This document shows positions 56,853 to 64,000 of a DNA stretch of 64,000 nucleotides, one piece after another. Each line of letters opens with the position of its first letter. The first letter of the stretch is position 1. The position numbers were made by a program, and so were the translations under genes. The notes under the pieces were generated by a model. It did not search any database. It was not told the origin of the DNA and saw nothing but the letters and a program-made list of their open reading frames with translations. Source of the stretch: Lepidurus packardi (Eukaryota; Arthropoda; Branchiopoda; Notostraca; Triopsidae); assembly GCA_023053545.1 (NCBI GenBank), contig JAKZAN010000006.1, positions 1,369,001-1,433,000 on the forward strand, in the 5' to 3' direction.

Positions 56853-57996
56853 TTACGCGATTTGCAAACCGCTAATTAAACCCTCGAGGGCTAACTGACT
56901 TGACTTGCTGTCTTGGCTGCAGCTAGCATACACTTCTCCAATTTGCGTGGCTGCCCACTCAGCGAGTTTCTGACACTCTTTCTTCTTATTGGATTGGCAT
57001 TTAGGCGATGCTATGATATGGGAGCTTGTCTGTGTCGGAGAAAACGCTCAATTGTGGTGTAAAAAGTACAATTAAACGCAGTTACCAGTGCAACGCCATA
57101 TAGGGCGCGAAGGCTTTTGGGGTTCAATTTGGCCGCTTGGCAGAAATATGTTCGAGCAATCTCTAGGTTTTCAAAACCGCCCTAATACCACATACTTGGA
57201 AAAACTGCGTTTCAGTGATAATAGGATACAAACCTGGGTATAACGGATTTCTGCATATCGCTGAAAATAGAGATGGTTGAATGGATTGTGTAGAAGAATT
57301 TCTTCCATGCAAAAGGCAGCTTTAGTCAATTCCTGCTGACTGAGATATAAATCGCAGAGCTCTAGCCAAGCTTCTTGATCTGCCATAAACCTTCAAGGCA
57401 TGAATCCTAGATTCTTCTTAACTGATAAATAGATGTATACTGAAAACCTACGTTTTTAAATATTCGGTAAGCTCTTTGACAGCGTCAAAAATTTTGCCTT
57501 GAGCTTTCAAAATCGCGATCTTGCGTTTTCTGGGGGCGGCATTGGTCTCATCCTTTTTAATAATACTGTCTAGCACATCTAAGGCGTCATCGTAACGTTC
57601 TAGAGCTTCTAACTTCATGGCTTTCAAACGTCTGACTCGTAAACTACCCGGAAAGGTTTGTGAAAGTTCCGAGACGCACACATCTGCTATATCTATTCTG
57701 TTACAGTCCAAGGCTGCAACACATACTTGTTCATAGACTATATAGCCTTAATCAGGAAAAAATAATACATTAGAAAATCAAGCGAACTAAGACATAACAT
57801 TATTACTTTCATCCCCTAGGGAACTTATGTTATCAACTAGGGTGCTTTCCCAAAAATCAATAACCTCCTGACTATGCCTCTCATTGTCCTCTCGCCAAAT
57901 TCGCAAGGTTTCGCGAACATCTACTTCGTATTTTAATTTAGTGTAGTTCGTTAGAGCAATCAAAGAATTACCGTCAATGTTGTTTGCTCCTTTCAT
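56853..57996 (-). CDS. EMC2: EMC2, ER membrane protein complex subunit 2 (TTC35), about 304 aa, 5 exons
   Basis: Exons in transcript order: 57996-57807, 57746-57452, 57390-57234, 57181-57086, 57029-56853; phases close. A helical TPR protein with EMC2 signature stretches: [79 protein letters not shown]. The length matches the human protein (297 aa). EMC2 is the cytosolic TPR scaffold of the EMC insertase for tail-anchored and multipass proteins. The ATG at 57996 is chosen because it yields an N-terminus of family length; the frame stays open upstream to 58146, so a longer N-terminus cannot be excluded. It is divergent from PIGK and its 3' end faces the Ig-domain gene. Confidence 0.94.
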
Positions 57997-58168
57997 TGGA
58001 CTTTTGAGATTAATAGCGGGGAAACAACCTTCACAATTTCTTACTGAACTGACAGCCCCGACTTCTCCTGACTTGTTTGTCAGCAGTTTAAAAGGTGGCA
58101 GCACTTTATGGTGAAACAAGTGCCGTATGCAAAATAACCAGAACACAAAATTATAAATGTTTTAGAAA
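57997..58168. promoter_or_regulatory. Putative bidirectional promoter, EMC2 (-) / PIGK (+)
   Basis: Only 172 bp separate the two start codons of these divergently transcribed genes, so their promoters must overlap or lie within one another's 5'UTR. No TATA box is evident. This assumes the EMC2 start chosen above. Confidence 0.6.
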
Positions 58169-59599
58169 ATGTTTTTCGTTAGGTTATTACAGTGTACCTT
58201 ATTTCTACTTTACGGGTTTACCTGCAACGTGCGCGTAAGTGAAAAAATATTAAGCATCCTATGATATAGTAGTATTTTATTACATTCCAGGCTGTAACAG
58301 AGATCCCAAGCGATTTCTTTTCCTCTACTCATACTAATAATTGGGCAGTATTAGTAGACACTTCTAGGTTCTGGTTTAATTACAGACATGTGGCTAATGT
58401 CCTCTCGCTTTATCGTTCAGTTAAACGTCTTGGAATTCCAGACAGGTAACGTTTCTTAAAGTTTTCCGCGCCTTTAATCTAATTTTGTTCGTTATTTCCC
58501 TATAGCCAGATTATTCTAATGATTGCAGATGACATGGCTTGTAACCCGAGAAATCCTAGACCAGCTACCGTTTTCAATAACGCTAATCAACACATTAACG
58601 TTTATGGAGATGATGTCGAAGTCGACTACAGAGGCTATGAAGTAAAGTATTCCGTTGAGTACATAGTATAGCTGAACATAATGCTTATCAGGTTACGGTA
58701 GAAAATTTTGTCCGTTTGCTCACCGGAAGATTGCCTGCATCAACTCCACGTTCCAAAAGACTATTAACTGACGAAGGCAGCAATGTCTTAGTTTACATGA
58801 CTGGTCACGGAGGTGATGGCTTTCTGAAGTTCCAAGACGCAGAAGAAATATCAAACGTGGATCTGGCCGATGCTTTCCAGCAAATGTGGCAGAAACAACG
58901 GTACTACAAATGTTCGCTACGAAGTGTTTTATATCAATTTACTTTGGATCTTAGGTACAACGAAATACTTTTAATCGTTGATACATGCCAGGCAGCATCC
59001 ATGTACCAGCGACTTTATTCACCTAACATTATAGCCATCGGAAGTAGTTTAGTGGGAGAAGATTCACTTTCTGTAAGTCGCAGACATAGAAAGCTAAATT
59101 TATTTGACTAGTTTCGCTTTCCTTAGCATCATGTCGACCCTGCCATTGGGGTTTATATTATCGACCGATACACGTATTACGCTTTGGAATTTTTAGAAAA
59201 AGTAACGCAAGACAGCAAGAAAACCCTTAAAGAATTCGTAAGAGCTAAGTTTTTCTGTCATTTCTGTGTACTAATATTTGACATTATTTTTCAATATTAG
59301 CTCCAAGTTTGTCCAAAACGATTATGTCTATCTACCGTGGGTTATCGCACAGACCTATTCGCTCGTGATCCGTCGTCAGTCCCCGTGACGGATTTCTTTG
59401 GTGCGGTTCGCAAGGTCGAAAAGGGATTAGAACCTTTCATTTTTAACCGAACAAACACGATTGAGAAGTATGATTATTAGAAGTGATTCTATCCAAGATT
59501 ACTAAAAGATTACTTTCGCCCCACAGGCTAGACAATACAATAAAGAAGTCGTTGTTACCAAGAAAACTCGCATACGCTGATCTCATGCCTGCGGTTTAA
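58169..59599 (+). CDS. PIGK: PIGK, catalytic subunit of GPI transamidase (344 aa, 8 exons)
   Basis: Exons: 58169-58234, 58291-58445, 58506-58641, 58692-58900, 58955-59072, 59127-59237, 59301-59467, 59527-59599. A signal peptide leads into a caspase/legumain-type C13 peptidase: [47 protein letters not shown], with the catalytic His in [10 protein letters not shown] and the nucleophile Cys in [11 protein letters not shown]. It cleaves the C-terminal GPI signal of proproteins in the ER lumen and transfers them to GPI. The coding sequence ends shortly after the peptidase domain ([11 protein letters not shown]); the C-terminal transmembrane anchor known from human and yeast enzymes is missing. It is head-to-head with EMC2 and tail-to-tail with TTC19. 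Confidence 0.96.
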
Positions 59600-59633
59600 G
59601 CAAATACTGTTCGAAGACTGAAAAATGCATGCT

Positions 59634-59639
59634 AATAAA
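59634..59639 (+). other. Polyadenylation signal of PIGK
   Basis: AATAAA lies 35 bp after the PIGK stop and 24 bp before the TTC19 stop codon on the other strand, so the two 3'UTRs probably overlap. Confidence 0.55.
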
Positions 59640-59662
59640 TTTACAAGTAAAATATAATACTA

Positions 59663-61062
59663 TCATGGAAATTGCTTCTTTATTTCATTGAGACACTCTT
59701 GGGCTTCGTGTTCCACGTCCGACGCATGTTTTTGTTGGGCCAAGCGCAGTCCTTGTTCGCAGGAAGCCTGAGCTTGTGCAAAAAGCTTTTGCTGGAGCTG
59801 TACCGTGCCCAAATTGACGTAGAATGAAGGCAAATCTTCGGTTTCCGGTGTTGACTTGTCAATGGCGTGCTGCAAGTATTGGACTGCCTTGTCGTACTCG
59901 CCCTTGAGGGAACACACCGATCCCAAATCATTCAACAGGACAAGGGTTTGTCCATGCGCAGGGCCGTTGATCTTCTCGGACATTTTATATGCTTTCTCAA
60001 AATAGTGGAAAGCCTGATCATAGTGGTTTCTTGAGAGCAAAAATCGTGCAAACCAATCCACACTCAAGGCCCAGAGTAACAATGTATCATCGTCTTGGTT
60101 ACCTTCGTCGATCTTCTTTTGCAAGGAGTTGACGCAAAAGGAAAATCCTTCCACGGCTTTGTCGTCTTCGTGCATCATTCCATATAAGCTGGCGAGCTTA
60201 GCACTAACGTGTATTATGGCGTTGTCATCTTGAGCTTTTCCTGCCGCTAGCAGCCTGCCTATCAGATCTTTGAAAACTTTCTCGGCTTTATGGAAATCTC
60301 CAGTGTCGTAGGCGATGTTGGCTAGTACGTCAAATATGTAAGTCTGTCCATCAACGTGGTGAAGATCTTGTGCAAATTTTAGAGCTACGTGAAGAATTTG
60401 CTCGGCTTTCTTTCCGTTCCCCTCCTAAAGACCACACTGAATTGATGTGGGCATATGTTATGCTGTAAATAAGACTGAAAGTCGATGTACTTAACGTTTT
60501 CTGACAAAACCGAACTGTAACCCAGTAAGCAAAAATTTACTTCTTAACTTGAACTAAGAAATATGTATGCTCATACACCGTCTTCCCGACCTACTAGTCG
60601 AGTTTGATTCTGTCTTGTTGTCTGTTGTCAAGCCCATCAGAGATCTATACCATAAACTTTCGTACCCCGCTACGTCCGTGGCGGACACGCGCGAAAACAG
60701 TTATGAGTAGTGTTACATCGGGTATCACTAACCCAAAATCGTACTCGGTGTTGTTTAGAGTGAAAGCTTAACCTACTAACCTGAAATGCGAGAATACCTC
60801 GCTTTATCATAATCTTCATGTCCTCTTCAGGATTAGCCTCTTTTTCTCCGCTCAGCCCCATGAACGACAGCAGACCAGCTGCAATGAACTTGCTTACATT
60901 GTTGTTCTTCAGACGAATCTCTTCTTGGTTATGTTGTTCACGACTTTTTCCTTTCACATATTGGAACGAAGTTTGCGATAATGCATTCGTTAAGCTATAT
61001 TTTTTAAAACTATAGCTGGTTAACTGGTAGCTCGTTCGGAAAATACCTCTGGCCACGTTCAT
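59663..61062 (-). CDS. TTC19: TTC19-like mitochondrial TPR protein (347 aa, 2 exons)
   Basis: Exons in transcript order: 61062-60781 and 60424-59663, with a 354-nt phase-0 intron. The N-terminus (MNVARGIFRTSYQLTSYSFKK) is basic, hydroxylated and lacks acidic residues, as in mitochondrial presequences, followed by a hydrophobic helix (about aa 58-70). TPR-like helices follow, with family stretches KAEQILHVALKFAQ, DNAIIHVSAKLASLY, WFARFLLSRNHYDQA, GPAHGQTLVLLNDLGSVC and YVNLGTVQLQQKLFAQA. TTC19 sits at the inner mitochondrial membrane and supports respiratory complex III by clearing Rieske-protein presequence fragments. Length is similar to the human protein (380 aa). The divergent partner 300 bp away is the EndoU gene. 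Confidence 0.9.
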
Positions 61063-61369
61063 CTCGACTTGTAATTGTTGTTAAATACAACATCTTGATG
61101 GACGTCACAGCGCCATCGCGAAAAGTTTAAACATGCTTTAACGCGCGCTACTCGAAACGGTTCGCTGATAATTTCGAGCTCACGTGACGGAAAGATAACA
61201 AACTATGTTCAGAAATCTAGTAAGAAATAGTAAGAAAAAGTCAAGGTACTTTCAAGCCTGAGGGATTTTGTCGGTTGGTCACGTTTGTTTTTGAGCGAAA
61301 GGACGTGTCTAAGATTCTTCACGTAAAAAGTTCGCCTCCTGGGCAAACTCGACCTTCTCACCCACGAAG

Positions 61370-63095
61370 ATGCCAAGCTTAGTAGTGATTGCAATGGCAG
61401 CAACTGGGTTACAGCTTCTCGCGTTATTTTTAGGTAAGAAATTACCTAATTTAATAAGAACTTGTTAATTAAGTTTGAAAAAACCGCTAACATAGTAACC
61501 TTGTTCACCGGAATGTGATTACGACAGCGAAAAATTCTGTGATCCCTTATTAACTAAAATTCCCATTTATTTAGGTGTTACGCATGATGTCTGGTCAGGA
61601 GGAATTCCTAACCATAGTACCGCGGTGGTGACAGTGCTGGAAACGATTCCTGATGTGGCTTTATTGGAGTCAAACTTTTCCTGTACGGGCCGTTGTGCCG
61701 TTTCAGCCTTATCGGATCCGTTCAATCTAGATAATAGTCCTGGATGGTGCCAATGTAATCCGAGTTGTTTGCAGGCTGGTGACTGTTGCACAGATTACGG
61801 CACATTGTGCATGACATGTAAAGGCAAATGCGGAACCAGAGGCGACCCTTTTGCTGTCTGCAACTGCAACGCTAACTGTGTCCGAAGCAAAGATTGCTGC
61901 CCAGATTACGAAGATGAATGTCATGTCGAAGTTAACGTACCAGCACTGCAAAGCCCACCGGTTCAAAATTCTCGGTCTGGAGCTTTGCCCACATTGCCCA
62001 ATAGAAGTGGAACGCCTGTGTCAACTACAGGTGAACATTTCCTCTCTCTAGTTATGTAACCGATGAATCCTTAAAAACAGTGAAATTTTTAAAGGAGGAA
62101 GAATTAGCGACACAGATTTGCAAAACCTCAGCCAACGACTGTTCGAACTTGATAGTACTCAACTAGCAGCCATAACACTCAATCTACAAGGCAAGACGCG
62201 CTCCGGCAATAAAAATGACTTAGCTCCTTTACCGTAAGACAAAGGTTTTTGCAACCTGACTTTATTTTGGAAATACCATAAATCTAGAAGACGTGTTCTA
62301 GACTCTTTCAAACTTCGACAATTTCGCAATGGCAAACCGTAACTCTGATCCAGAAACTTTACGACAATTACCATGCTGATGTCACCAAGCCAGAACCTAC
62401 TCCCGCTGATCATGCCAAAGAAGAAGAAGAGTTGCTGAATGCCATCGTGTCAACATCCATCATGCAAGCTGTTCATGACTTTTTGAAATCCAAAGGTAGC
62501 GTAAGCAACTCGTTTTAGCCATTTTTAGATTACGTGCCTTTCTCTTTTATGGTAGACAAAGCCCCGGCAAGCGTACAAGAATTTAAAAAACAATTGCGCT
62601 CAATGTGGTTTACGAAATTTTCTCGAGCCCATGGAGTGGCTGGTTCGTCAGGTTTCGAGCATGTTTTCTTAGGAGAGACGAAAAACGGAGCTCCTACGGG
62701 CTTCCATTCCTGGTTGTTCTACCGTAATCAAGAGTCCGGCAGTAAAGTCAATTACCTTGGCTACAGCAGGGTTTTGAACCTAGGAAAGGTAGAAAACTAG
62801 TCATTCATGCTTTTTAAATTTAAGATACTATCGTATCGGTTCCGTATCTTTCGTTAAGGCGAAACTGATTGAGCTGCCGCTGAGTTGGCAGGGATTATAT
62901 AAGCCATTGAACTCGCTCTTGGCGGGAACGACCCCTGAACTGGAGATGGCTTTATACACGTTGTGCTTTGTTATCCGCCCTAATACGCGGTGTTCCTTAT
63001 CAGGAGGTGGCAACCGATTTTACGTGCAAACGTACGTGTACAACAGCAAAGATGGGAAACCTCTCGTTGGCACTGCCTACCCATATATTCCTTAA
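61370..63095 (+). CDS. EndoU-family endoribonuclease with two somatomedin B domains (440 aa, 6 exons)
   Basis: Exons: 61370-61433, 61575-62030, 62095-62233, 62302-62495, 62556-62788, 62859-63095; phases close. A hydrophobic signal peptide (about aa 3-21) is followed by two eight-cysteine somatomedin B modules (SCTGRC...DCCTDYGTLC and CKGKC...DCCPDYEDEC), a Thr/Ser/Pro linker and a C-terminal EndoU (XendoU/placental protein 11) domain: LIQKLYDNYHAD, SSGFEHVFLGE with the first catalytic His, GFHSWL with the second, and GTTPELEMALYTLCF near the end. The family cleaves RNA at uridines in a Mn-dependent manner. The architecture matches secreted animal ENDOU. The last acceptor was chosen at 62859 because the nearer AG at 62824 breaks the frame. 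Confidence 0.94.
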
Positions 63096-63257
63096 TATTA
63101 TATCCCTACTGCCCAAATATTATTATAAGCCACTGCCATGATATAGCCATGATTATAAGCCACTGCCGGTAATAAAGGAAATGAGATAAGATAAACAGTC
63201 AAAACTTGAGGTTTGAGGACAGTTTGCTAACAAAAGGGATGCCATCATACTGAAAAC

Positions 63258-64000
63258 ATGTTAGGTCTAGGAGGCATTGCCTTAGTTGTAACAGGCTTAC
63301 AGTTAGTGGCTTTCTACTTGGGTAAAAATTAATTCAATTCTTCAGAGAATACGTAATATGTTACATAATTTAGGTATCTCGCGTGATATAAGATCGCTTT
63401 CATTTCACCAACGCATTGTGGTTTACGCCGAAAACTTAACAACGGATTCTGAATTGTCTGAGCTGAGCGAAATCCTGTTCGCGCTGGACGGAAATGCGAC
63501 TTTGGACTTGGAAATTAACCTTCAAAACCAAACTAAGAAAGGAAACAAGCAGGATGTAGCTCAAGAACGGTTAGATTAGCGCAATAATTCAGATTTTTCC
63601 ATCGTAGTAATTCCAGTTTGTTTTCAGATAACAAAGAGGTCAATTGGAAGACCATTGATTTGGTTCAAAAACTGTACGATAACTACCAAGCCAATGTTAG
63701 CATAGCTGACCCTTATTTAGCTGAGCATCGTCAAGAAGAAGATGACTTTCTAGACGCAATTATCGAAAGCCCAGTAATGCAAAAAACCTACGAATTCCTT
63801 CTAAGCAAGAGTAATTTTTTCAAGTGGAAATTAATTTTTAACACAACTACAAATAATTCGCAATCGTAGACAAAGCTCCCAATACGTTAGAAGAATTCAA
63901 GGAGCATTTGCGACGGATTTGGTTTACGACTTACTCACGAGCACCGGGAATATCCGGGTCATCCGGTTTTGAGCACGTCTTTCTAGGGGAATTGAAGAAA
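63258..64000 (+). CDS. Second EndoU-family endoribonuclease, truncated by the window end
   Basis: Exons 63258-63321, 63374-63555, 63639-63810 and 63870-64000 (continuing). The first exon has the same size (64 nt) and phase as that of the upstream copy and encodes a hydrophobic signal-like segment. No somatomedin B exon is present: the signal peptide joins directly to the N-terminal EndoU region. Shared stretches with copy 1 include LVQKLYDNYQANV, the acidic EEDDFLDAI segment, NKAP, IWFTTYSRAPG and SSGFEHVFLGE with the catalytic His. The rest of the catalytic domain lies beyond the window. The donor of exon 2 is my best phase-compatible choice and is less certain. It begins only 162 bp after the stop of copy 1. 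Confidence 0.88.

Noticed and set aside
62789..62858. Apparent frameshift in the first EndoU gene between exons 5 and 6
   Set aside because: It disappears when the acceptor at 62857-62858 is used instead of the earlier AG at 62823-62824; the frame is then continuous.

Overview
The window is a compact arthropod nuclear genome segment. Introns are short (mostly 50-120 nt) with GT-AG borders, and intergenic DNA is AT-rich. Three things point to an arthropod, most likely a crustacean: an astakine/prokineticin-like cytokine, a cuticle-protein (chitin-binding RR type) remnant, and arthropod-style gene sets such as an Alk receptor and Spred. The short introns would fit a branchiopod such as Daphnia, but that is inference from gene content and architecture, not a species identification.

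Layout. 1-9.9 kb has no recognised gene; one unusually long orphan ORF lies at 3.19-4.08 kb. 9.9-15.8 kb (+) is a complete ALK/LTK-family receptor tyrosine kinase in 19 exons. 20.0-25.2 kb (+) is Spred, a Ras/Raf-MAPK inhibitor, in 6 exons. 26.5-30.7 kb (+) is an hnRNP U-like SAP-SPRY-P-loop-RGG protein in 16 exons. 31.6-35.9 kb (+) is Pellino in 7 exons. 35.9-38.6 kb is a debris zone holding an hAT-like MITE, a broken cuticle-protein fragment, a possible small three-exon gene and a tRNA-like sequence. 38.6-43.8 kb (-) is RRP12 in 19 exons. 45.0-45.7 kb (+) is the astakine-like secreted protein. 50.3-56.6 kb (+) is a five-Ig-domain transmembrane adhesion protein with a 3.25 kb first intron. 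56.9-58.0 kb (-) is EMC2, head-to-head with PIGK (+, 58.2-59.6 kb), which ends tail-to-tail with TTC19 (-, 59.7-61.1 kb). 61.4 kb to the window end holds two tandem EndoU-family endoribonucleases; the second is cut off by the window edge.

Exon models were read by hand. Each was checked by following reading phase across every junction, and all complete multi-exon models close in frame. The genes are mostly unrelated housekeeping and signalling loci. Three relations are worth noting: Alk and Spred, two components of receptor-tyrosine-kinase/MAPK signalling, are direct neighbours; EMC2 and PIGK, both ER membrane-protein biogenesis factors, share a 172-bp divergent promoter region; and the EndoU genes form a tandem duplicate pair differing in domain architecture. 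I found no CRISPR array, operon or novel multi-gene system, which fits a eukaryotic window.
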